Below are positions 48,414 to 59,281 of a stretch of 64,000 nucleotides of DNA, piece after piece. The position numbers were made by a program, and so were the translations under genes. Position 1 is the stretch's first letter. Each line of letters begins with the position of its first letter. The notes beneath the pieces are model-generated. The model saw only the letters and a program-made list of their open reading frames with translations. It searched no databases and was not told the DNA's origin. This DNA comes from Phorcus lineatus (lineage: Eukaryota; Mollusca; Gastropoda; Trochida; Trochidae): assembly GCA_921293015.1 (NCBI GenBank), contig OV121081.1, forward strand, positions 49,563,877-49,627,876, read 5' to 3'.

Positions 48414-50666
48414 CTGCAATCGGATATCAGATGAAACATACAGAACATGAAATAATACATGAAATAAGCTTGCATACATGGCAGGCATAAAAATATTTTT
48501 GGTTATTAAAGTAGAAAAAAGAAATGACTGTTAATGGTAACTGTTATGGTAATGATTAGTTTGTTTTTGGTCTAGCTGGCATATCTATCACATTGATTAC
48601 ATGATATTTATCAAGTAAAAATTATACATCAAGATAGTACCGCTGGTAAATGTTTAATAATTTTCTTAAATTTTGTTAATTTGATTGACTTTCTGGCTGG
48701 CTAATTTCTAAAACACTCTGAAGCGCTAATTCATGTGGAATCAGGAGTAGATTTCATAACACATATCTCGTGAGAAAACCAGCATGTTCTCTTTGGTACA
48801 CACAACAGGGATTTTATATCCTGATACATGTGTCATACTGTAAACATACAAGTTCAATTAACAGATTGGTTCTAGAAACAGAGATGTATATTACTGAAGT
48901 CAACTGGGAAAACAGCCCATACCAATTTTACATTCCTCTTCCAGTTTTTCCCGCACCGTCCTTTACAGATCGGACATGGTCTGGTCATGGCAAAGTTACC
49001 ACACTCTTTACAGCCGGCTGTGAACATCCCATCGTACCACACCTTGCTGCACCTACACACCAACACATATACACATCAACACACCTACACACCAACAGTA
49101 TTGCTTACACACAACCTTTCCTTCTGTCTATCATACATGAACGAATTAATCAGAAACCAGAACATGGCAGACCAAAAAGGATGGTTCAATGAAGCATAGT
49201 CTCTTCAATTGCAAAATAAAATTAATCACCTACAAAAACTTATAATCATCCCTTTCATTTTATTTTTGGTAGCAGGACAATGAAAATTTCAAGTCTGAGT
49301 CTCCATTCAACATAGATGATATCCTATGCATTAGCAGGGCAGTAGTCAAAAGCATGTTTGAGGAATTAAATCTTGTCACAGCCATATTCTATTAATTAGC
49401 CACCATGAAACAAAGACGCTTTTCTGAAAATTTGAGTTCCTGATGTCAGTTTGTCACAATGTTTAAGAGACAATGCCAACCATACTAGAGGGCAAATCAG
49501 GACCAAATGCCCAAACATGGAAGAAGCTTTAAATTGCAATTCTAACCAACATAGTGAAGAAGAGTACATACAGATGGCAGGTGTCTATCTTGCGCTGGTA
49601 GGCCTCTGACTGCATCAACTGCTCCACCTCATCCCGTGTATAGTCCTTCCCTTGCTGCACCCCTGGCTGCTCCGCCTCGGGGGGCACCTGCACGGCGTAG
49701 TACACTGTCGCACGCGGCCCGTTCAACACTTCATCAACTGCAGTGTTGAATTCAACATCATTGAAACTTAGGAATATACCAAACACCTATCATTACAGAT
49801 TTTATTTTAAAAAACAAAGTAATAGAAAAACGAGTTAAAAAGAATTCTCAACCCTCAAAATATCAAAAAAAGAATAAAAGATCAAATACAATTTACATCT
49901 AGCAATTAATTTGTTGATACAGAGATTTAAAAAAGGGATTAGGTCATCAATTTTTAAATGGTTATATTTAAAAAGATTTTTAAATGGTTATATTAAAAAG
50001 ATTTTTAAATGGTTATATTTAAAAAGATTTTTAAATGGTTATATTTAAAAAGATTTTTAAATGGTTATATTTAAAAAGATTTTTAAATGGTTATATTAAA
50101 TTAATGATGGGTAGGCAGCCTTGACAGAATAGAACATTAACACTGATAAACATTAGTCTCCATAAAAAAGGTGTCATTTTCAAGATTTGAGCTTCCCAGC
50201 ATTACTGGTTCTTTGGAATAACATGAGAGAAAATTTGAAGGTGGACAATAAGCCAGCACAATATGTGTTGGCAGGACAGGATAAAATCTACAAATTTCAG
50301 TTTCCATAACAAAGATGTTACACGATTATCCTATGACAATCAATTTCAGGAAAGAGGAGTGAAAGACTCCATAAAGAATGCCTGTTTCTTGTATTTGAAG
50401 AGGGACAGGATTCAGTAAAAAAAATTGGCTCCCTACAGCAGTAAAATACTTCCCCACATATAGTTTTGTGTGGAGCAGTTTTGGAGAAGTTGAATATGGC
50501 CAAAGGAAAAACTCTATCTGAACTAAGACAATGGTATGAAATGCTGACCTTCATTATCTGCAGATGCCTGCACCACCTCCATTGCTTCCTCTTCCACGCT
50601 ATCATCATCAGCAAACCCCTCGTCATCACCCGTCTGACGGTCTCCGGCACCACGGTTTACACTCAT
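48273..50666 (-). CDS. pinocchio-like Cys-rich zinc-binding protein (four exons)
   Basis: Four minus-strand exons (50666-50549, 49737-49572, 49052-48932, 48413-48273) join in phase with GT-AG borders to give 181 residues. The first third is acidic (DDEGFADDDSVEEEAMEVV). Residues about 45-90 include YYAVQVPPE and RDEVEQLMQSEAYQRKI. A Cys-rich core follows: CHLC, CKECGNFAMTRPCPICKGRC, GKNWKRN, then SHAYHKDYWDGEC and a Ser/Thr tail. The CxxC pairs suggest zinc binding. Spacing and the words ECGxxAMxRPCPxCxGxCG and WKR-SH...W.G.C resemble Drosophila pinocchio as I remember it, a protein linked to olfactory behaviour; its biochemical role is unknown to me. The start is the first ATG after an in-frame acceptor at 50679. 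A non-coding 5' exon must lie further right. Confidence 0.75.
48932..49052 (-). CDS. pinocchio-like coding exon 3, Cys-rich core
   Basis: Acceptor GTGTGTAG, phase 2 in, phase 0 out (AGG AAT|GTAAAA). It encodes CSKVWYDGMFTAGCKECGN then FAMTRPCPICKGRCGKNWK, with seven Cys including CKEC and CPIC pairs. A run of ACACCAACAC-type repeats precedes it in the intron. Confidence 0.82.
49572..49737 (-). CDS. pinocchio-like coding exon 2
   Basis: Acceptor CACTGCAG, phase 1 in, phase 2 out (CAT CT|GTATGT). It encodes VDEVLNGPRATVYYAVQVPP then EVEQLMQSEAYQRKIDTCHL. The codon split at the junction completes the CHLC zinc pair with the next exon, which supports the join. It is markedly GC-rich against its flanks. 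Confidence 0.78.
49951..50099. repeat. 25-26-bp AT-rich minisatellite, six copies
   Basis: Units of TTTTTAAATGGTTATATTTA plus AAAAGA repeat six times, varying by one T. The AAAAAGATTTTT junction is itself palindromic. It lies in the first coding intron of the pinocchio-like gene. Confidence 0.9.
50549..50666 (-). CDS. pinocchio-like coding exon 1
   Basis: ATG is at 50666-50664 and the donor follows 50549 (GAA G|GTCAGC), phase 1. It encodes MSVNRGAGDRQTGDDEG and the acidic stretch up to QASADNE. The exon itself begins at 50678 after TTGTTACAG, so the first 12 bases are 5' UTR. Confidence 0.68.
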
Positions 50667-50993
50667 CACTTCTAGCACTCTGTAACAATAAACAATCTGT
50701 ATTGTCATCTGAACAATGTACAGTGGAATGATTTGACTGCCAGTAGTGGTCAAATAAACCATTTATTTTGACTGTAGTTGTAACTGATGGTAATTTTGAT
50801 GACAGTTGACTAAAACGTTCTCTAAAGTCTTCCCGCATATTTCCATAACTTGCATATGGAATTAAAAGACAGCTATGTACATATACGAATGATGCACAAA
50901 CCGACTGACTGACCATTGTTGACAAGGAAGAAACAAGACAAAAATGAAGGAAAGAAATATTTTTTTAACAAAACTTCCAGTAGGTATGTTGGG

Positions 50994-51814
50994 TAGGACT
51001 GCAACGATTCACCACCACCTCGATTCGCTTCGATTATCTATTCTACTCATTCAAATCGATTATTTTCGCTTCTATTCACAAAACTAATAACCAACAACTT
51101 TTCCTGCATAGAATGATAAAATAACAAGACTATCTATGCATTATCTTCAACTTTTATTTTACACTCAATTTGAATGCATTCACTCCATCATCAATTAATT
51201 CATCATGAAAGTTGATAAAACATTTCAAAGTCAGAACAGAAAATAATTAAGAAATACTGCCACTCAGTAACTGTAAACTGTTGTTTCAATGTTCCTGGAG
51301 GTCTTGATAATGACAGTACATGGTCTGCCATGTTGCTTTCCGGTTGCTACGAGTAATTATTTTTAGACATTAGAAATGGAAACACTCGAAGATTAATACC
51401 AGAAATATTATCCAATGAGAATGCTTTTAATTTCAACGACTTTTAACGAAGCTGTTAACCTATAATTTAAATCCAATGAACAATCAGTACGTATCTGTTT
51501 TTGAATAAATTAACTTTCATTCGCTCATGTTAAATGTTTGTAAAGGGAGGTAAATCTAATGTAGTTTCGTTATTGTCATGTACTAGGGAAAGATCGTGAT
51601 TCCGTTAACAATTAAACTAAGTAAGTTACAGAAGAAACAAATTGTGTTATTTTCATTTCACCGTTTTCTTAATTGATACAGATAAGAATTATCATCTTTC
51701 ACGGTGTAAATTGTTTTTATTCACAAAGAAATTTGATATTGAACCAAATCAAAATTAGAATCAGGACTGCTTGTGTCAGTTAACCGTGTACCAAACTGAA
51801 TTGTTGCAGCCCTA
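50994..51814. mobile_element. hAT-like non-autonomous element (TAGGxCTGCAAC ends)
   Basis: The left end TAGGACTGCAACGATTCA and the right end, read inward TAGGGCTGCAACAATTCAG, are typical hAT termini. Flanking octamers ATGTTGGG and TTGTTGCG match at six of eight bases, as an aged target duplication. It is 821 bp with no transposase frame. Confidence 0.72.
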
Positions 51815-51966
51815 TTGTTGCGTAAGTTAAGTTAAGGGCGCTAATTTGGTAATTATTACTTGAGTTAATAATTTGGTTGAGGTTCTTATAGGGAGTTGGC
51901 TTATTTACCTCATTAGTATTCAAGTTCTTGTGGTTAGGGAACAATAATGGCCATTTTTCAGTCATT

Positions 51967-52133
51967 TAGCCAAATATATGCCTGTCGTAGGCTTGTTTTC
52001 ATCATCTACCTTCAGTGAGCATATCAGTACGTCCTGAGACAGTGTCAAGCGCAAGGGCACAAAGATCCCTTGCGCTTGACCCGTTATAGCTAGATGATAT
52101 AAACAAACACACGACGGGCATATATAGTTGGCC
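51967..52133. mobile_element. palindromic element with perfect 14-bp central stem
   Basis: Outer arms ATATATGCCTGTCGTAGGC and rc-matching ACACGACGGGCATATAT enclose ATCATCT/AGATGAT. At the centre GTCAAGCGCAAGGG and CCCTTGCGCTTGAC form a perfect 14-bp stem with a 9-base loop (about 52044-52080). There is no coding capacity. Confidence 0.7.
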
Positions 52134-53157
52134 TTGTCCTTGCAAAGAATAAAACTGGGTGGACAAAAAATAACTGGTTATATTCTGAACTACAAGGATT
52201 CTTTAATGAAGGACAACAATAAAAATGTAAATAATAACTGTTATGTAGCGAGATATGGTCCCAGCCAGTAGATTTGAGAGAATGTGAAATTGAGAGAGGG
52301 AGAGCATTTTGGCAAAAGAAGTTTCAATCTGGTAATTCTGGAGAAATTGTTTGAGCCAAGAGTAATTATGAAGGAGGTCTCTATTATCATAGGTCTTATC
52401 ATTATACATGTATATTGTCATCAAAATTAATATAATTTACACATTGTTTATTTTTTAAAATAACTGCACAATTATGCTAAAAAGATCTGTGAAAATTAAA
52501 CTCTAACGGGGAGAATATTTTTTTAGACATAAAATGAAAATGAATGTCTTTGCAATGTATTTAAACAGAGGCGTCCCTATTATCAGGGTAATCAGAATTT
52601 AATTGTTAAATTAATATCTGTGAAAGAAATCAACACAGTAATATTATCATTAAGAAATTAAATGTTATTTTGGTTGATATTAAGATTTGATAAAAGCCTT
52701 TACAAAACTAAAAAAAAAATTATGGTACATAAGTGCCTTGTCTTACTTTTACCATATGACCATTTTTAGCTGGTAAGCTTTGACATTATGTCAACAAATT
52801 GGTATTTTTTTACAATAAATCTTTTTATAAGATTCAAGTAATAAAGTAGTAATTCGGAATAATGTGAACATTGTATTCAACTATGTTCTATCTTAATCGT
52901 GAAACAAGATTTAAAAAAAATATTCTGATCCTTTTAATATCCTCTTTATATTTGGCGGAAAGGTTATTTTTTGGATTTGGTTCTTATTTTTGTTGGAAAT
53001 GGGATGTTTCTTTCGAGACATGTGGAATCTTCAATACATTTTCCATTTGCACATGTCTCATCATTGACTATTCAACTATTCATAAACAAAAGTAGAAGCC
53101 AAACGGGCAGTATTTTATATAGAGAGAATAATTTTTCAATTTAGGCACAAACAGTAA
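52134..53157. other. AT-rich spacer between two mobile elements
   Basis: No gene or element was recognised. It is probably 5' intron of the pinocchio-like gene or intergenic. Confidence 0.45.
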
Positions 53158-54926
53158 CAGGCCTACCTAACCAAGGTAACGGATGAAATAACCTCAAAAT
53201 GGAACAAATAACCGCATGAATGGATTAGATAACCTCAAAAACGGTACTAATAACCTCAACGGTAAAAATAACCTCAAAACGGAAAGAATAACGTCAAAAC
53301 GGAAAGAATAACCTCAAAACGGAAAGAATAACCTCAAAACGGATTCAATAACCTCGCGTTAGCGCAGCTCATTGCTACGATCCATCCAGTTTGAACGAAG
53401 GAGCCCAGTCTTTTGTTTTTGTTTACGCTAGCAGCAGCTGCCTTTTTGCCAGATTAAAAACGAAATTCAATGGTATTGACTTGAATCCAAAAGTAACGGT
53501 AATTAGAAAATAATTTAGGTGCATGACTGGGAGTTTGTTCCAGCAAGCAAGGACTTGTTATAAACGAATATCACTGAATGCTGCATAATTTAACAAACAA
53601 TGTATCAATCGTTATCTAATTTACACCGAAGTTTAGAAAATCTATTCACCTTTCTATGTTCCAAATATGAGTAAATAACATCAATTATTATTTATTTTGA
53701 ACGTCCATCTCTTATTGAAATCGCCAAACAAGCAGGATCAAAAAGTCTGTCTGACCTCGTTATAACGCGACGACAGCATTCTTCAAATCAAGATATTGAG
53801 GAATCATTTTCATCTTGTAGAAATTCCATTTAAAACTAAAGAGAGAATACATTTTGCAACTGAGTGTTGAAGGATTTATGTATTTTTGATTTCGAATAGT
53901 CATGAAATACAATCTAACATCAGCTACGGAACGCATCGGGAAAAGCGTCAACAAACTCACGCGATGTCTGTGCTGGTCATCAGACCCGTATTTTGTTTGT
54001 TATTTTCGCAGGAATTGAGCACAAATATAATCTTATTTAATGTTTGAAATTTACTTATTTTCATGTATGTAAAACGCCTGTAATTTATATAAAACACAAA
54101 CACATTTTTTGAGACGATCCTCTTTACGTATATAACACATAACAGATCCTGTCTCATAGCGTTCCTTCCATTTGCAATCATTATTGAGAATTAACACTTG
54201 CCATTTTGTTTGAAAACGAATAAATATCTGTGAAAGACAACATTCCAAACTAAAAATAGTAACAAGAAGATCTCTACAATTGTATTCGTGCAATTATTCA
54301 TATTTACACGATTAATAGGCTAAATTTGTTTGTTACGATATTAGTGCGTGTGTGGCGTGTCAAATTCGCCGCAGTACAAACTCAACTAAATATCATTCGA
54401 TTACAGTGTCACGTCATGTCCAACATGGTTCATGCATTGAATATTGGAACACAGTTGCGATTTAATTTCTACATTATGTGATAGAAAATGTCTTCTAGTT
54501 TCATTGTATATCAAAATTAAATCAATTTGACAAAATCTACTCACACAAATTTTATTCGTGACTGAATCCTGTTACGCGATCACTTGATGACATTGATTAT
54601 GCAAATTAATTGGATCAAGGACAGTGAATGAAACACCGCTGTTAAGATAATATTACGACATATAATTATTCAATTTTGATTCATGGTGGGGAAACTTCAC
54701 TGTTAGCGTAAACAAACAAAAAACAAAAGACTGGGCTCCTTCGTTCAAACTGGATGGATCGTAGCAATGCGAGGTTATTGAATCCGTTTTGAGGTTATTC
54801 TTTCCGTTTTGAGGTTATTTTTACCGTTGACGAGGTTATTAGTACCGTTTTTGAGGTTATCTAATCCATTCATGTGGTTATTTGTTCCATTTGGAGGTTA
54901 TTTCATCCGTTACCTTGGTAGGCCTG
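53158..54926. mobile_element. 1.77-kb fold-back DNA transposon with tandem repeats inside its long ends
   Basis: Long terminal inverted repeats (left 53158-53430, right 54704-54926) start CAGGCCTACC and hold CCAAGGTAACGGATGAAATA followed by tandem units AATAACCTCAAAACGGAAAG, four on the left and two on the right. They end with CCCAGTCTTTTGTTTT and GTTTACGCTA. AGTAA flanks both ends (53153-53157 and 54927-54931), a 5-bp target duplication. The 1.27-kb middle has no recognisable transposase. The superfamily is uncertain: 5-bp duplications fit few known groups. Confidence 0.85.
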
Positions 54927-54931
54927 AGTAA

Positions 54932-57394
54932 TATTTCTAAAATGAAAATAACACTGAAGACATGGAAGAATATAGAACTTGATATTACAATTGGTTTTAC
55001 TTTTTTAGATACTTGTGCATTTGTTTTAGTTATTCATTACTCCTCTTGCAATTATAAATACTTTTTGTCAGCACTGGAGACTGAAATAATTTAGCCACGA
55101 TAATAGTGATAGGGTCACTGGCCATATAATGAACAAGCTTAGCCGTTGACAATTGTTTAAGAGAATGAGCTTGACAAACCTTGAACTATCGTTCATGTTT
55201 GAGATAAAAATTATACCTAGAAAGGAACTAAAAGCATTTATATTTTACCCTATTTTATCATTTCATTTACAATTTATATAGTTTGTATCTAAAGATATTA
55301 GAACTAGATATCTATTTTGAAATGTCCATTTTTAGCTTTGTACTTTCATTCAAAAATACAAATTATTAAACAACCTTTCTAAAAAAAAGGGGAAATTACC
55401 AGAACTTAGTTAAGATATATGTGTTGCCACTGTTGATTAATGAGACCGGCCCGTGTAGTGGCGATCACAAAACAAAAAATCTCTTCTCTTCGCCAAAACT
55501 TGTAAATTTGTTTACTTCCGGTGGATTCATTTGTGGTACGTCGTTATTTCAGCATTGCGTTTTATAGAGTATACTCACATGCATTACCTTATATCTGCTT
55601 AATATAAATATGGTAGAAATATGGAAAAAGTCAAGGATCTATCAGATTAAAGATGTTTGGTTTAGGTTTTAGAATAACGACAACATTGAATGGCCGCAAA
55701 GTTCGATTGGATCATTTGGTGTTATGCGCGCGTGAAATTTTGTCGTTTAGTTATCTTTTGGGTTGCTTCCAATGAAGAATATGGTATTTGAAACTGAAAC
55801 TGTATGTTTTGGTTATTGGATGAACTAGATGTTAAAGTGCACTTTATGGCATAATGAAACAACTTAAAACCATATGCTGTAAATGAAAATATAACCCAAT
55901 CGAACATGACCTTTCGCCATCGCGGGAATTCCAATTTTAGATAGCCTATGGAAAGTAAAACCTTTGAATCTACGTAGTTGGTGCTGAATATCGCTGATGA
56001 TTGTTTTCAATTACAAAAAGTTGACAGTGATATGGCGCTTTGAGGTTAGTTATGGTACAATTAACAAAATATGATTCTCAAAATGTAAGTTTTACCTAAC
56101 GAACAAATTCAAAGGCTCACTTTTGCATGCATTCTAGTCCTCAATACTGAAGTTGGAAACACCCTACACCAATACTTGAATTGGAAACACCCTAAAAAAT
56201 AGTTCACTTAAAGAATCTTGTGTATTTTGCATTATCACTAACTAGTGAAATAACAAAAAGGATTCATTTAAGGAAATGAAACCCTTTTCCAATCTTCACT
56301 AGAATGCAGTTCCTAAAATTGAACTGTAACTTTCAATATCATCAAAATAAGAGTATTTTTTTACTAAAATATGATAAATAGTTTTATTGGTCATTATTTT
56401 TTGGTATTTGATTTAGAGCAAGATGTTCAAATATATTCCATGTTCATTTTCCCCATGTAAAGAATATTCTATTTTTGTATCTCAGGGCCTCCTTTCACAA
56501 AGCAACCTTAGCCAAGGTTAACCTTAACTCCCATGTTCTAACATTGCACTAAGGTTACCTTAAGGACTTACGATCACCTTAAAGCTTTGTGAAAGGAGGC
56601 CCAGACCACCATCTTTTATGTACAGTGCTGTCGGGTAAAGCTATGCACCTAAGAGATACATGTTCATTCTTCCGGAAAAAATACAGTATATGGGATAAAA
56701 ACCACGTCACTGTTAAAGTTTAGAGCTTCACTGATAATATTAATGTAAAATATTCATGCTGAAATGTGTTTGTCAGTGACACTGAAAGTTTTCCAACGAC
56801 TAGATACCCCCTTATTCCCGTAGGTCGGCATGTGTAGGCTAAAGATACGCACGCGGGGTTTGAATACACCTAACATTTCCAATTTTATGATTTTGATCGA
56901 TTATAAAACTGTTTTCTTAAGTCTAGATAAGGACAATATTTTGGTTTCAAGTGACAATTGTTATGTGGGAAGGCAAACTGTTTGATGACTACATCTTTGC
57001 TAGGAATTTTGTCAGTTTTTACCAGTTTTGTGCCAATAATCAACATAAAGTCCTATTTTACTTTTTCAAAAACTTTATGATATCTTCTAAATTGCCAAAA
57101 GATGCATAGACATTAATCTATTACAAGCTAACACTCATCCTGATTTACTAGGTTAAGTTTTGTGCGAGTGTGTATCTTTACCCTCCGCGTATCTTTACCC
57201 GTCACGGCTGTACTTACTTGCTGAAAAGTATTGTTAAAATTAAGATTGGTTTAGAAGAGGGACAATATGTAGGTATGTTACAAAGTTGCATTTGTGATGG
57301 AAAACTAGATAATGACACTCTCCACATGTCAAAAATGTTTTAAAACTTACCTTTGTAGAAGATAAAAATTTAGCTGATAGTGTTTCAAAGGTTA
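54932..57394. other. probable divergent 5' region of two genes
   Basis: The pinocchio-like gene (minus) and the CtIP-like gene (plus) both need a 5' non-coding exon, and this is the least repeat-filled DNA between them. TTTACTTCCGGTGGA at about 55510 contains an ETS-type ACTTCCGG site, common in housekeeping promoters. Transcription starts cannot be placed. The MITE at 56485 lies within. Confidence 0.25.
56485..56602. mobile_element. palindromic MITE, AAGGTTAACC family, best-preserved copy
   Basis: Ends GGGCCTCCTTTCACAAAGC and GCTTTGTGAAAGGAGGCCC are perfect 19-base inverted repeats. Inside are CCAAGGTTAACCTTAACTCC, AACATTGCACTAAGGT and GGACTTACGATCACC. It is 118 bp. Confidence 0.8.
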
Positions 57395-57787
57395 GGCTGC
57401 GTTTCCACCAAGTTTCACGTGTCACGTATCACGTGTCATGTGTCACGCATGACACGTGATACGTGACATATAGGGTTTCCACTGGATTTCACATCGAACA
57501 TGTCATATGTCATTCGTCATTCGTCCTGTGGAATAAAGGGTGAGGTGTTATGGAGTAAACTGTAGAAAACCCAGGGGAAACCCCAGATCGGACAGAAACG
57601 TGACATGACACGGGTAAAAAGAATGAACATGTTCATTCTTTGAAAACGTGTCATTTCACGCGTGAAACGTGATACGTGAAAAGTGACATTGATGGAAACG
57701 GTTCCTAGCAAAATCATATGTTTCTATTTCTTGTCACGCGACACGTGACATGTCACGTGTCACGTGAAACTTGGTGGAAACGCAGCC
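57395..57787. mobile_element. PIF/Harbinger-like MITE with CACGTG clusters
   Basis: Ends GGCTGCGTTTCCACCAAGTT and its inverted partner AACTTGGTGGAAACGCAGCC are perfect, and extend into GTCACGTGAAA. TTA flanks both sides (57392-57394, 57788-57790), the target site of PIF/Harbinger elements. Six CACGTG hexamers lie in the two ends, three in each. It is 393 bp with no coding capacity. Confidence 0.85.
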
Positions 57788-58081
57788 TTAGATATGTGTG
57801 TGAATTGGGCTTCAGCATCAGTGTCGTTCATTCTCCTTGAAAACCATCAACTGTCATATATTTGGCTCTCTTGGATGAACATGTGATGTTTTGTATACAT
57901 ATTATCATAATTCAGAATAAAGACAAAAATAAATAGGAAAACCATGTAGTTGCTCTTTAAGCAACATGGATACAACTCTTTGACAAATTGAAAGCTACGC
58001 AAACATAACCTTGCACAATGTTTCAACTAAAGTTTTTTTTAGAAAATGTACTGGTAATATACATGTATGCCTATGAAAAAT

Positions 58082-59057
58082 TAGAGTTGTGACAATTTAT
58101 TGTAGCATATGAGAATCACCTTTCTTCATGATGATATATATATTGGGATACGTCTAAGTATCGTGATATGTATCATTGACTTTAAGATTGTTTATTACAC
58201 ACGTGTTCTGAATATTTTTATGAGATAATTTTGGTTATTTGAAACAGGTGTTTTGTAACCAGTTGAAAGTTATTCAACAAATGTTGTGTAACCAAAAAAG
58301 GTTATTCAACGATAGTGACATCATAATGCTGGACTACTTTTACAATCAATCGATCGAGTACAAGTGACCTTTCCATTGCTACCTCGATATTTCAGATTAA
58401 CATCACACCTATATTCAAGCAGTTATCAGCAACAAAACTCAACCAAACATCACATTAGATTTGTGAATAATAAAATATCAATGTAAGTTATTTTTTTAAA
58501 AAGTATTTTTTGTGTTAAAAGTAATTCTTAATTGTTAATTTCATGGATGAAGCAGTCACGGCAGAGTTATCTCCCTTTAGCGCTTTGTTTACATCTGGCA
58601 TAGTCTGATGGCAACGTTCCTCCAACTGAGATAATACAAATATCAGGGAACGTACAGAACGTAAACGACTACAGTTCGCTGTCGATGAACCGCCACAAGG
58701 ACTTGAGTCATATTTTAAGTCACCAATCAGACAACCAGTTAAAGGAGAACCGAGCTCGTGCAGTCCATCTTCTCAGCCCCAATATATACCGTATGGTGGT
58801 ACTATAAATGTTAACTTCTTTGGCCCAGAAAGCAAGAAATTAAAGAAAACAAGAAAATGGCACAGAAAACTCAATATTTTTAAACATTTTGATTTATTCA
58901 TTCGCTTTCGTTCGTGAATAAATCAAAAAGTTAAAAAATATCTGGTTGGAATATTTTCCATATTCAACACCCACTCGTTTTGTAATCTCTATTTATTTTG
59001 CATAAAAATATTGTCATAGGTATCATACTGTCAAATGTCTGCATCGTCACAACTCTA
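58082..59057. mobile_element. hAT-like element (TAGAGTTGTGAC ends), aged, with nested hairpin
   Basis: The left end TAGAGTTGTGACAAT and the right end, read inward TAGAGTTGTGACGAT, match. GATACGTxTAxxTATCGTGATA follows the left end, as in many hAT termini. No target duplication is left. Inside are GAGTTATCTCCCTTT (58564) and a hairpin at 58873-58940 (GATTTATTCA / TGAATAAATC around TTCGCTTTCGTTCG). It ends about 100 bp before the first visible CtIP-like exon. Confidence 0.55.
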
Positions 59058-59156
59058 GTATTTACAAGAAAAAATCCTTGAAATCCTCAAGCCTCGCTCT
59101 CACTTTCTGAACTATAAATGAAATGATATTTTAAAGATATTATAAATGTCTTTTAG

Positions 59157-59281
59157 GGGAGTCTCAAGTTCTACTGCTGCGATGAGTGACCGGTCAACAG
59201 TAACTGATAGTGGTCATCTAGTCGATCCCCTTCAAACAGCTCTCAAACGAGTTTACTCAATTCACAAGGAGAAGGTCAAAG
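59157..59281 (+). CDS. CtIP-like exon with start codon
   Basis: The exon follows acceptor TGTCTTTTAG and ends AAA G|GTAAGA, phase 1. The first ATG inside it is 59182-59184, giving MSDRSTVTDSGHLVDPL onward. An ATG at 59146 lies before the acceptor and would need intron retention. A 5' non-coding exon must lie upstream. The acceptor is only about 100 bp from the end of a hAT-like element. Confidence 0.68.

Larger units (their letters stand above)
48414..50548. other. introns of the pinocchio-like gene
   Basis: Three introns of 518, 519 and 811 bp lie between the listed exons. The middle one holds an ACACCAACACAT-type run next to exon 3, and the last holds the 25-26-bp minisatellite. Confidence 0.6.

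Noticed and set aside
50994-59057. Retrovirus-like or Polinton-like element in the transposon-dense stretch
   Set aside because: The repeats at the ends are inverted, not direct, and no reverse transcriptase, integrase, polymerase or capsid-like frame is present. All elements here are short DNA transposons.
59146-59181. Start codon at 59146 for the CtIP-like gene
   Set aside because: A good acceptor (TGTCTTTTAG) ends at 59156 inside this stretch, so the upstream ATG would be intronic. The ATG at 59182 is preferred.
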